This document shows positions 26,273 through 38,947 of a stretch of DNA of 64,000 bases, piece by piece. The notes under the pieces are model-generated. The model did no database searches, had not been told where the DNA came from, and saw nothing but the letters and a program-made list of their open reading frames with translations. The translations under genes were made by a program, and so were the position numbers. The DNA lies in the NCBI RefSeq assembly GCF_041260155.1, contig NC_091939.1:42588370-42652369 (forward strand), written 5' to 3'. The first letter of the stretch is position 1. Each line of letters starts with the position of its first letter. Origin of the DNA: Ptychodera flava (taxonomy: Eukaryota; Hemichordata; Enteropneusta; Ptychoderidae).

Positions 26273-29200
26273 CCTACCTTCTGCAATCTGACTAACATTT
26301 ACTCCAACAACCTGAAACTTATCACTGCTGCTGAAAATCAGCCATTACCAAGCCATCATCTCACAACCTACACCACTCTGCTGCCCCCCCAAAAGAATGC
26401 AAGGGCTAAAAATTTGGTAGGAATAAAATTTAATCCACCATATTTTTAAAGCCAATCAACATGACCGATATAAAAAATGTTCAAGTGTCCGTAAAGTCCT
26501 TAACTTCATATTGTCACAACGACGGATTATTCTGAAAGACTTGTACTTGTCTGTTACAGCTTTGGTTATTGCTTGACTTGTCATCTTGAAGTTGTCCTAT
26601 GTGTAAGCTGCAAAAAATATAAAAAGTTCAAGTCAGATATAAAGTTTATCAAACTTATGACAAAATTATGTATGCAAGTTAGAATCCTCGTTGGAGTTGA
26701 AAATTTTGACTCGTTCAACAGCCATCAAACATTGAAGACTGTGAAATTTGCATGTATTCATAAAATAAAGAAAATGTTCCCTCAACTTGTGAATGACAAA
26801 ATGTGATTTATAGCAGTAGTCTCGTATCAATCTGTTCAACTTGCAATTTGCTTCAAGCTAGGAAAGTAGTAGAATCATTGGCATAAAACAAAATTTAATT
26901 TGCAGATGATTTATCCCCTGCAGTTATTCCGTTAAGATTGTAGACTTCACCATGCAAAACTCGCTTGGTTTGAGTACGCTTCATTGCATACCTACATGAA
27001 CTTTCTAAAGCCAAATTGAAACATAGTTAGAAAAAAGGTAGGTCTTTGTACTGAGCTTATATCTAAGTTGCTTATCAAAAGGTTGCAGCATTAAATGCAA
27101 TAGAATATTGTATGCATATTTTGTGATGTAAGAGTTCATGTAGAACTTCAATGAAATATTGTTATGAAATATTGTAAATTAATTACTGATTCCCCTTACA
27201 ATATGCCAGCAAAATATCTACAGGTTACATATAAACAAATGTCAAAATACGTTAATGAAAATTTTAAAATTAACTTCAATTTTAAGGACACACGTTCAGA
27301 ATGATCTTATAAGCAGACAGATGTATATTGATGTCATAGAGAAGTACGTTTTGGAATACATGTACATGTAGCAGGTACCAGACTCGGTCAAGAGTTTGAG
27401 AACTTAATTCGTATCCAACAATTCCTACATGTATTGTTCTTTCTTTGTTTTTATATCTGTCCTTTTATATCGTACATTGAGGGAAATTATATACATGAGC
27501 AAAAGTTTTACCTTTGCCAATGCAAGAGAGAAGTATATTATTGTAGATAATAGTATCGGCATGTACTTCCATTTTTGTGTACACTGTACCACGGTCCCTC
27601 TATCGTTGTACACTCTACGTTCAACCTCACGAGCTATACCAATTTATTAGAATTCATACAATTGAACTGTATCACTCGAGAATTGCGCCGAACAAAAACA
27701 GTAAAAAACTACGTCTTCACGTCGCAGAGAAGGCGAATCGAAAATGTACTTACCGAAGTTTAAACGATCACCTAGATCCACGGGGATGTTATGGTGATCA
27801 TTGTTCAAATCGACGAGCCGATCGATCTCCACAAGCTGATCATGACGACATGACTTTTTTACGCGTCGTAAACATTGCCTATAGGTTTTACATACATAGT
27901 TAGCGTGTATGAAGTCGTCACGACGATGTCAAACAGCAAATTTACGCGAAATTTTGTCAAACTTGTAGGGAAAAATCAGCGACAATTTACTCAGTAATTC
28001 AAAGGTCGTAACTGTCCAAAAATTGCCGCTGAGATTTGACCTTTGATTGTTTTACCAATCTGACCAATCATAACGAAGTCTTCACATGATCTATGATGTC
28101 ATCATGCGTGATACTATTACTTCCGGTACAAAGTCCTCGCGATCGCTGCAGTGTAACTAGCATGAAGTACAGCGGACTTCAAAGCGTTTAAAAAGTACAC
28201 TGACGGAAAGTTCATTGAAAAAACCTAGAGCGTTCGATCGACTATCCAAGCAACAGTACATTGAGAGCTCCTGTGGCCATGACTAAGTCGCGACACGATG
28301 TCAGAATATAGCAGGAATATAGTGGCGAAACCCTACGTATAGCATTCCCATATGCCGCCGTGCTACAAGTTACAACTGTGTATCGTACAAAGGTACTACT
28401 ACCGTAAATCTATAGTGTGCCTTTTCGGTTTTACGGGACCCAAGTTTCAATGAAAATTGTATTCTTTGCGACAGAGTGAGATACGAAAACCAACGCATCA
28501 GTTCAACTGTGTAAACTTGTGTTCACGTGTGTTTCTCTGGAGAGTTGAGGTTACACGTATTACGTGCACGGACATGCATCCATGGGTTGAGAACACAATA
28601 ACAATAATGAAAATGGATTTACAAGATTTATTCCCTTGTCTTAAAACTTCAAAGTCGGCGATTTAGTAACTGCACTGATCAAAGTAAAAATGATGTTTTT
28701 GGAAATAATTGTCGATGAGATAATTTGTAAGGTCAAATATTGTCACAGACGTGATGTAAATCCTATAATAAAAGCAAGCAATGAAATGTTATTGTTATCA
28801 ATTATTATTTCCTTCGTGGACTACGGCCGATTTTCTAGAGATTTTCGTTGCTGCCATGAATTTAATTTTAAATTTTCTTACGGATTAATTTATCATTGGC
28901 TCAAAAAGTAACCTGATAGGCAAAGAAAACATTTTCATAGGAATCTTTTGTGGCTGCCTATAGTGTACTCATGAAACAGCATTGTTAATCATCAGAATAC
29001 CCTTTTTAGCAGTTTGTAGCTCGATCGCCTCAATCACATCATAGCAGCTTTTACTGTCTATTAATTATCACACTGTGAATGAACTATTTAGCACTGCAAA
29101 CCCACGCTCACGTTCATACATTGCTTGGGCCTATGTCTACCATCTGCAAACTTCATTTATTTTTATTTTATTTTTTATATTTGTGATAGACAATACCGCA

Positions 29201-29334
29201 GCAAATATTAAGCTTTAATACTGATCGCCTCTGTGCAACTATGAACACATGTAAGTCGATCTGTCCTCTGCTACCTCCATGGTCTGATAGTCAAAATACA
29301 TTAAGTGCAGAGATGCTGCTCCACTCCTATCATT

Positions 29335-29460
29335 TTCTGTCGCTCTACGGGACAGATTTGTTGTTAGATATATCTGATCAGCCACAATTATTAGGCCACT
29401 AATGTTCCTGCAGAGATGCTGCACCATTCAAGTAATTTGCTGCCGCTCTGCCGGACAGAT
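29335..29460. repeat. Second block of related minisatellite units
   Basis: GTCGCTCTACGGGACAGATT and GCCGCTCTGCCGGACAGATT are units of the same family as at 26,062-26,272, here spaced apart and next to the second RAG2L coding block. Confidence 0.7.
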
Positions 29461-29494
29461 TGTAACAAAGTGATCTGCCCAGCTAGTGGGCCAG

Positions 29495-30437
29495 ATTCTG
29501 CGGACCCTTATGGACCTTATGGCCACAGTGTCCATATTCCTGGAGAACTCCATCAAAATGGCAAAATACCATTCCAAAGCTGTGGCTGTACTTTGACAAA
29601 AATACCGGGAGAGAGAACTCTGCAATTTTATTCGGGGGGATTGAAATGATGCATAAATTCTCTAGAATACCAAAGTTTACTCAGGACACCATCGATGGAA
29701 GTTTGTATCTTTTGCTTACAGATAGCCTCACTTGGGAAACAGTGGATGCCCCAGCTTTAGAGCCACATGGTTTCCATTCAGCCACTTATATACCGACTGC
29801 AGCTGCAATTTGTTATGTGGGGGGTGTTACCTTTAGGGAAGGGCATCCTTACAAGAGACACTCAGTTGATGTAGCTACACTGTTCAGTGTAGATTCCAGA
29901 AACAATTGTACTGTGAGATCTGTACATTTACCAGAGACCATTCCTCACTACTTGTCCATGTATGGGGCATTTGCATTTGAGGACAAACTAATGGTATATG
30001 GGGGCTACAGTCAAGAGACAGAATTGATGCAAGAACCTTGTCCCATTCCACATCCATCCTCTCCATGCATGTTTGTTCTGGATCCCCTGAAAAAAAAAAA
30101 AAAAGATTTTTACAAGGCACCAAGTAATTTCGCAAGTGCAGGGCCCACCCTTCACTGCTTGGACAGCACATGTATATTGAGTTTGGGGGGAACAAAAAAA
30201 CACATATTTGTATTCACAACCAAAGGTATGCGTCCAGCACCATGTGACTTGAATGAAAAGTGCACAATAAACAACAGTCCAGAAATTAGCCCAATTGCCT
30301 GTATTCAATGTGAGGGGAGGTGGTTGTATCAATTTTGTGTTCAACTACAAGTGATACCCCAGGGTAAATACGAGTGCAGTGATTGCAAAGATGCAGGGAA
30401 GAAAAGTACAAGCAGGAGGCGTACCAGGAAGAACTAG
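29495..30437 (+). pseudogene. RAG2L: RAG2-like, kelch repeats 3-6 and PHD-like finger
   Basis: The block opens with SADPYGPYGHSVHI, matching RAG2 EARYGHSINVV, probably after the AG at 29,493-29,494. Its frame must change near 29,609-29,616 (a GAGAGAGA tract) to reach ENSAILFGGIEMM, matching RAG2 GVLFGGR; after that it is open to the TAG at 30,435. Further blades are AAICYVGGVTF, KLMVYGGYSQ and CILSLGGTKK, so with the exon at 25,627 there are six, as in RAG2. The end is PHD-like: CDLNEKC, then CIQCEGRWLYQFCVQL, then KYECSDC, and a basic tail KKSTSRRRTRKN. Tyr (TAT, 30,327) stands where the PHD His is expected (RAG2 GHWVHAQC). In RAG2 this finger reads H3K4me3. A 15-A run (30,090-30,104) encodes five Lys. 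Called broken because of the frameshift, but a sequencing error is possible. Confidence 0.85.
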
Positions 30438-30468
30438 AATCTAAAGTTATTTTATTTATTTCAAAAGT

Positions 30469-30474
30469 AATAAA
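30469..30474 (+). terminator. Poly(A) signal AATAAA of RAG2L
   Basis: AATAAA lies 32 bp after the RAG2L stop codon in an AT-rich stretch, the right place and sense for its 3' end. Confidence 0.55.
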
Positions 30475-31716
30475 ACTGAGGCACTATTTACATGTACATA
30501 TGGCTTTCAACTTTGTATAAAAGGAAACATTAAATTAAAAATTTATTACATATTTTGTTGACAGAGCTGACTGAGGTGTCTGTACTTAAAAATGTTTTCA
30601 AGGATGGCTGGGACGTGTTATGCTCTAAACAGCCACAGTTAGAACATTTATTTTTTCTATATGCCACTTCAGCATTTCCTTGTAATTTAGGACTACTATA
30701 ACAGAATGATATCAGGAGAGGTTTGGACACAGACTGATTTACTGAGTTTTCAATGGTTTTGGAATAGTTTGCTGTCACATTTTGTCTGTGAGGACCAGAA
30801 GCTAGCTTTGACAAGATGAATTTTTAACTATTTTTGATTTTCATGCCAATCACAGGCTCATGTCCTACTATCCAAAGCATGTTGAAACTCATCATTTAAC
30901 TTGCAAACACTGCATCTATAAGCAAAACATGCAGTTATTATTGTTTATAGTTGAATTAGAGTCCAGACAAGAATTCACTTTTCAACAATAATGCAATGCA
31001 ATCTACATATGTATGTATCAATGTATATCAATGTATCAATCTCCCTATGCTTTGGAGACAACTACAAGAAACTGGTTGACATTAAAAACAAGAAAGATAT
31101 AGATACTAGCCCTTGAAGTCACAAGAGCTGCAACTTATGACATTTTTTTTCATGACTCTATATTTAAATTAAAATGAGTTCATAGACATGTTCTTAGTAT
31201 AATTATCCTCTGAGTGGGACTGCATGGGGAGGTTTCAGTAAGACAAATAACAAACGGGTGCCTCACCAAAATATGGCTGCCTCCATACAACTACTTGATA
31301 AACAGCGTAAATGACGCAGTGTTTTTGTTAAGGCCGGTACCCCTGTAAATGTTACCTGGGTTCCCCAGTCATTTTACCGGGGTTCCCCTTGGTACATCAT
31401 GCAATCAGATTAGGGGACAGCAGCAATGTTACCGGGTTCCCAATAATTTACCGATATTCCCAAACCTTAGCAAAAACACTGTGACGCATGTACATATTTG
31501 AATCTTTACAAATACAACATGGTGCAACCGACTGAAAGGATGGGAAAGGGATTCACTCCACTTTGACAAAAAATTTTCCGTTTTTGTTTTTGCAAAATTT
31601 TGAAAATGGCAGGAATTTGAAAATGAACAAAATTGTTCAACTTTTTGCCTATTCTGATACAAGGAAATGTTGTTCAGGCATAGTTAATGACTATGTAGTT
31701 CAATTTGCAGATTGCA
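30475..31716. other. No gene recognised
   Basis: AT-rich sequence without recognisable frames. A direct repeat of GTTACC(T)GGGTTCCC lies at 31,350-31,445. Confidence 0.45.
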
Positions 31717-32672
<956 letters not shown>

Positions 32673-33074
32673 AATGTCTGAGGAAGTTGGAGGTACCTTC
32701 AGGTTAGACAAATTTAACAGAGTTGTAGCTCATGGGCCTTTAATACCAGTATACCCCGGTACAGTATCAAGCATAAACCACTGACATCATAGCACTCTCT
32801 GCACTTTTTACATGCTGTTTTACATGCTACTGATTATATGTTTACCCTGCAGCAATTAGTTTAGATAGGTTGCAAACGGTCACCATTATGTGCAATGCTT
32901 TCAAGAGGGAAGGTATACACTTTGCTTGTAGTTTGGCACATGAGTAATGTTAGGGCAGACAATTTCACTTATAATAACAAATGTGCAATTCTGGTGTTAG
33001 GGCATCCACCCTTGAAATCAGGTAGAGGTGTGCCCAGTGGACTATGAAGCACAAACTCTTCAACTTTTCTTTAA

Positions 33075-33431
33075 GGTAGTATGTGCCTCAAAAGTGAAAG
33101 ACTTAAACTTTTGCTTAAACTTTCCTCAATGAAACTTTTGAGCTTTCTCTCACCAAATCCAGAATAAAAATCAGGGGTCACCGTGCAAAGTTTGGTATCA
33201 CATAAACAAATTACCTAAATTTATCAACGTTTCAATTCAAAATGGCCAACATCCCTGTGTTAACTCTATGGAGAAAAATAAAATTATCAATTTTCGAAAA
33301 TCTAAGACGGTGAAACATTTTCTCACACCAAGAGCTTTAAAAAGAGGCCCCCCACCACCCCCAGTGGTAGATCAGAAAAGAAATGTAAAAGTTTGAGAGC
33401 CTGAATATCTGTGCCTGAGGCATGTTCTACT
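33075..33431 (-). mobile_element. Intact MITE-2 (357 bp)
   Basis: Starts GGTAGTATGTGCCTC and ends GAGGCATGTTCTACT (imperfect inverted ends), with TTAA at 33,071-33,074 and 33,432-33,435. Best-preserved copy of the family. From 33,436 to 34,440 nothing else is recognised. Confidence 0.8.
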
Positions 33432-34442
33432 TTAAGTCTTGGGTAAAAGTCTACTTAAAAGTCCAAATACTGGCAATATAACTTTACATTTTCTACAAAA
33501 TTTTTGGTCAACATCATCCTTGAGGAATAATAGGGGTCAAAAGTCAGCATTTTATCAACATTTCCTTGGTCAATAAGTCTACCTACATGATGAAAAAAGT
33601 GGAGTTTCAAATCTGCTTTACAAAATCACATACCCTTGCTGTGGCAGTACCCTCCCCTTGGTGTGCAATGAGTTGCACAAAGTATCCAACTAATATTTTT
33701 GGAAATTGGTTTAATGGAACTGCTGGTAAACTTTGAACCTTTGGAAACACCCTAATGGGAGTTAATGCAGGGGTTTTGAAGAGATACACATGCAGACTGG
33801 AAACAATTTTTTATTTTTTTGGTCTGTTGGGTGAATTTGTTGCACTATTACGTTACATATAGACATTGATTTATAATATCTTGCCAAATCATGGGAAATA
33901 TGTGATGGCTGTAAAATTGTACACCAATTACAATTCGCCAGATTTTGTTGTCTTGTAGAAAGCCATCATAATTATGCTAGTAACCATGACATCAAGGCTG
34001 TACAGATTCCTGCTATCATAATTGTTATTTTGGTAGTTGCATGTGGTGTACCTGTGTTGGTGCAAGAGATTCTGTTAAATGTATAAACTTTGAATATTGT
34101 TGGCAAATATCTTCCACTTGTTTCTGAAAACTATCAAACAAAACACTAGACACTATTGAAATATAGCATTTTCTCTTGCCAATTTCTTTGAAGAAATATA
34201 GCACTTCAGCAAACTTCTACTTGGAGATTGAAAGTACTAGTTTTTTAAATGCTATATAATTACAATAACCATTGTAATAACACTTCAGAATACCAAAGAA
34301 ACTTCTTGTAAACAAACTGAATTTTCAAACAGTACACACTATTGAAACAGCAATTTCTCTTGCCAGTTTTTGTTTGAAGAGCGCCCTCTATTGTACTACA
34401 GCAACTCCTATTTGGAGATTGAAATAACATGTACTACTGTAA

Positions 34443-37360
34443 GGGACGATTCAGAATTTACTTCCAGGGGGAGGGTGGAGGATTTCTATTTTCTGGGTGA
34501 TTTTTTTCCACGGCCCCCCTAGTAAATTATAGAAAAATCTATGGCCCCCCCTCATCTTTCGTGTTTTTTTTTCCATGGCCCCCCCTAATATATACATGCA
34601 TGCTTATACACTATAGACATATCCAGTCTAACAAGTTGCAGGAACTGTAGTGGACATTTAATCGATGATATAACAAATCATTTCAGGGTTATGTGACTAT
34701 AAAAAGAATGATTTGCAGGGACTGCAAGTGGCACACTTTTGGAAAGGGTAGCAATAAACATATCTGGTTGTAAATTTCTGAAGAAAAGTTAATTACTAAA
34801 TATGAATACGTTTTTCGTTATATCTCACTGATACATATGATGCACACAAAGACAAGCAAAGATGTCAGTTAGAAATGGTGAACAGGAATTCAGAGGAGCA
34901 GATAATTGGCAAAGTGATATATATCTAGAAGTTTAATTGTACATCATTTGCAGATATCCAGATATTTCTGGAAAGTAAGATGTACATGTACATGCACAAG
35001 TTCAGCATATGTTTTCATTGATGATGCTGAATGCAGACTCACGGTGAAAGTTTTAAACATTAGGAATTAAAATTGGTGAAAGCCAACTTGTTTGTAATTT
35101 TCTCTTTTTTTCTAATTTGGTTGTCAAAAACCAAGTAGCTGCCACGGAAAGCAACAATGCTGAGGAATATTTTAGATCATTTCTTGAACAAAACACCTTA
35201 TCAAAAACATGAATTCACATGTTATTCTGCTCATTCCATTAACAATCCAATGTTCATATTAAAATGCAGATAACCCTGTGTAAGTCAAAGTTCACATTTT
35301 GTCAGCAGTATTTTTCAAAATTGACAGAGCATTCATATTTCAAATTTTTTTAACAAACTTTAATCTTAAAATAGTCATGATGCGCATGTTTTCAGATGAC
35401 ATGAAACAATACATATTAATTTGTTTTTTTGCCTTTTCTGCCAGCCGCCACTGAGAAATCTTTGATTATACATATCAGAATGAATGGGACACAAAAGTAT
35501 TAGCATCAATACACAATGTGTAAGCCTATCCATATTTCTCCTAGCCTCATACACACTGAGATCACTTCTTGGACTACAGCAAATTTCTTGTGTACACAAT
35601 ATTTCAACAATCCGACACCATAGCATTGATGCAGAGCCACATGATCTTCTGGATGCACATGCAGGATTATTGGAAAATCAACCCTTTTATTGTAGATGTA
35701 AGCACTGTAAAAAGTTATGTAGAACATTTAAAAAATTTAGAAAGGGTAAAATTGATGAGAATGAAACATAGAAAAAGGAGCAGAAAAGAAGAGAGGATAA
35801 AAAATACGAGGACTATGACTGGTTAAAGTTGCTCTTGAGTGGGAACCTTCAAAATTTAAACGTAAAGAATTAGATAAATACCTTGATAAACATAAATTAC
35901 ATATACATGCACAACCTTCATTCAATTAAGAAAACTGTCAGGGAAAGATGTAACAACTTATGTCACAGATGAGTCAGAGTCAGATAGCAGTGACTCTGAA
36001 TTGGAAATCTCTGTCAATGGAGTCATTGAGAGTGATGATGATGGTGTTGGTTCTGAATATAATAGTGACACAGACACTGAACTGACGAAATCCCAGAGAA
36101 CCAACGTGACCATGTTACTTTAAGAAGTGGCAGAGTAGCAAGTCGTTTTGTTTTGAATTAAGGTGGAGCTGCATGTTGCCAACACAGTTTTTTTTCAAAG
36201 CAATATTTCTCATCAAAGATGACAAGGAAACCCCCTCATACCATATATTTTCAAAAAGCAGAGACTCTAAAGTTTAGTATGGTAGCAGTAGTTACTCAAA
36301 GGATGAAGTGGGTGTATATTTGGGGTAAAAAACCTCAATTTTGGTATTAATGATAAAAATTAATTTAAGTCAAAAACTAGACAGTATTTCACTTGAAAGG
36401 AGAGTATATGTAGAATAAAACGACTATTTTATTTGGCATTATCCATCCTCATTTTAAAATTGTAGGGGTTTAAAGACTGACACTCTAATAATTGATTAAA
36501 ATCATGATCAGCAAAATTAAAATGCCTCTTATTCAAAATGCCTCTTTTTAAAAATGTAAGAGCTTTATTGCCAAACAAAACCAATTGATAGTCGTTTTGT
36601 TATATAGCTTTAAAAACATAATGTGAAATTTCAGAAAATTTGACCCAGTCGGAGTGGAGTTATATTCTTCGGAAATTTTGAAATTGGGAGGCAAAAGAAG
36701 CCAAGAAATCGGGTGATTTGCATACATTTGCACAAATTAACACTTCTTTATCATGCAACTTTACAAGCTACAAGGTAAACCCAACCTGATGATGCTGAAT
36801 ATTTGCTGTAATTTTTAGCATTTGTTCAATGTTCATCTCTGTGTATCAGCATTTGTTTGTTATTCTATCACTACATAGAACACCCAATGCTGTATTTAGC
36901 AACATACCAGTGTGAACATAAATGACCATTGTTATTGTTGATAAATGAATTCTAGCCTGGACTTGATTCGAGATCTCTTTTCAACAAAAACAACCCCGAC
37001 TGTTTACTGTATGGTTTGTGTCGACATGCTAAATACTGGACATTTCATGACGCTTCAGGGAGGAGAACAGATACTGCAGTAGATGCATAAAACAAACCAC
37101 TGTGAATATTACCGAATTTGGCAGCTAAAGGAGTTTAACTAAACACGTTGAGTTTATCTGTCACCCAGGTAGCATCTATGGTTCTCTTTTGTAGAGATCA
37201 GAAATTCTGGGCAAATATTGAATTGATGATTTTTTTCCTTGGCCCCCCCCTAAAAGATTGTGGTATTTTTGTCTGGCCCCCCTAAATTTTCTTGGGGAAA
37301 ATGGGTGGCCCCCCTGAAAATCCTCCACCCCCCCCCTGGAAGTAAATTCTGAATCGTCCC
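34443..37360. mobile_element. PIF/Harbinger-like element, 2.9 kb
   Basis: Inverted ends of about 150 bp begin GGGACGATTCAGAATTTACT and continue with G-rich GGAGGATTT and GGCCCCCC motifs. TAA stands on each side (34,440-34,442 and 37,361-37,363), the TWA target duplication expected for PIF/Harbinger. Inside is one decayed coding remnant and otherwise AT-rich sequence; no complete transposase is visible. Confidence 0.75.
35660..36161 (+). pseudogene. Decayed transposon-borne protein (SAP-like helix plus acidic tail)
   Basis: Pieces in shifting + frames make one protein-like series: NQPFYCRCKHCKKL (Cys-rich), KKYEDYDWLKLLLSGNL, then KRKELDKYLDKHKLHIHA (SAP-like helix-extended-helix), an acidic stretch (TDESESDSSDSELE) and a C-terminal RSGRVASRFVLN before TAA. 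The order KYxDYDW, LxxYLxxHxL, acidic tail is familiar to me from transposon-associated proteins of marine invertebrates, but I cannot name the family. At least one frameshift lies between the two halves of the SAP-like part. It lies inside the Harbinger-like element and may be its accessory protein. Confidence 0.45.
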
Positions 37361-37593
37361 TAACATTGAAATGTTGTAAAATATTGTTGCTAATCTCAAT
37401 ATTTGCAGTATTATAATTCCATTGTTGACTAGTTGGATTTCAATTCAAAATTACACCAAAAGACTGATCAGAGCAGTATAAACACATACATTATGTTTCT
37501 GTAAGAGAAATTGGGTTATGTTGAATTTACTTAGGTTGTTAGACATGATTAAACATTACACTGAGTACAGGCTCTCAACACCATCCATTTTAA

Positions 37594-37806
37594 TCCTTTG
37601 AGCACCAAAGTCAATATTTGTTGCCTTTATAAAATATACCACAGTCAATTTTTTGCAGATTTTTGCCAAAATTTTGATAAAAAACTGTAGTCAATGAAAT
37701 GTGATATATACTTGGTCCAAAATTATCAAAATATGACAGAAAAAATAATAAAAATTGGAAAATGTTACAATAAATTTTGGTGGGAAAAATTACAGCATTC
37801 AAAGGG
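37594..37806 (-). mobile_element. TTAA MITE-1 copy D (213 bp)
   Basis: Reverse-orientation copy starting TCCTTTGAGCACCAAAGTC and ending ACAGCATTCAAAGGG, with TTAA at 37,590-37,593 and 37,807-37,810. Confidence 0.85.
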
Positions 37807-38405
37807 TTAATGAAATGAACACCTAAACACTTACATAACAGAATACCCTAAATGTTCACAGCATATAAGACAAACCAAGACCAGAATCAACAACTTATAC
37901 TTTAACAAAAGACGTTCTGTTGCAAGAACACTATAGTGGCTACTCCATTGACAGCAATGAATTCAAATTTCCCGAGATCATGTCATTGAAGACAGGAAAA
38001 CTGTAACTATGAAGTCATTGTCCTAGAGACTGTATCACAGTCATCTATGTCACAGTGAATTGTGATACAGTCGTGAATATCTAGTGATCTGTGATCAGTT
38101 GGGTACCTCGGTTTTAAATGACTTATAATTAATGAACTTTATTTTAAATCTGACAAAGGTCAACACCCAAATCTCCTAGACCTTTGTAATGTCAAACACA
38201 ACTTTTTCAAATGAAGTGCGAAAATATAAGGGGAAAATGTTATTTTATTTGCTTCAAGCACATTCAGATTAATTCTTATCTTCAGCAAATACATCTGTAG
38301 GAAGTGAATCTCCATGAGTTCTCAATGCAATGTGGATGATGCAGTTATACGTCCTTTTATCAACATCTTTGAGATAATCCAAGCTTTGGTTCACAACTGG
38401 TGTTA

Positions 38406-38508
38406 GGGTCCACCACGTGTTAGAGATGGATTAGTTACAGGATATCCCCTTAAATCATACTTAGTATTAGCTGTGTAAGGGTCCACCACGTGTTAGAGAT
38501 GGATTAGT
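38406..38508. repeat. 30-bp direct repeat, two copies 73 bp apart
   Basis: GGGTCCACCACGTGTTAGAG followed by ATGGATTAGT occurs at 38,406 and 38,479 without change. It contains a CACGTG E-box. The rest of 37,811-38,947 holds nothing recognised. Confidence 0.9.
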
Positions 38509-38947
38509 CATTGGAGTGTATCCATGTACCACTAGCCTAACAACATATGCCAATAACGTTATGTAGGTCAAGTTACTTTGAAACCTTACCTACTTGTTTG
38601 TGAACAGTTAGTTTTTCCAAACAAACAGAAAGTTGTTGTCTGCAACAACATTTGTTTGGTACTTTGCATGAAGAAAAAACTATTGCACTCAGTATTGTTG
38701 TCAGCGGCAACAAATACAACATACCGGACAATAACTGTATATTTGCATGACAGAGAGAATCACATTGCTGAAAGTTTAGACATTCTAGACTACAGTACTG
38801 TTGTCCTGTATTTTATCATTTCCTCATAGCAGCTTCTATCAGGCTCTAACTTATTTCAGCAAATATCATTTAACTTTCCTTTGTTGCTTACCGGGATGAT
38901 TGCACAATAAAATGCAAGTCAATAAGTGTAAATATTTCAAGTACAGT

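Larger units (their letters stand above)
25920..29494. other. 3.6 kb separating the two RAG2L coding blocks
   Basis: Either a long intron or inserted DNA. Both margins carry the same GC-rich 24-bp minisatellite (26,062-26,272 and about 29,335-29,460), and the left margin also has short repeats built on CGGGAGCTCTCCAG. The middle (26,280-29,330) shows no recognisable gene; around 27,700-28,400 it is richer in CpG and promoter-like. Confidence 0.5.

Noticed and set aside
26005-26295. Octapeptide-repeat proteins on both strands
   Set aside because: A 24-bp minisatellite gives periodic open frames in any frame without stops; no start context or similarity.
27647-27832. Possible - strand exon (VEIDRLVDLNNDHHNIPVDL) before a good donor GTAAGTAC
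   Set aside because: No ATG opens that frame; every nearby ATG frame stops early. It may be an untranslated first exon, but this cannot be supported.
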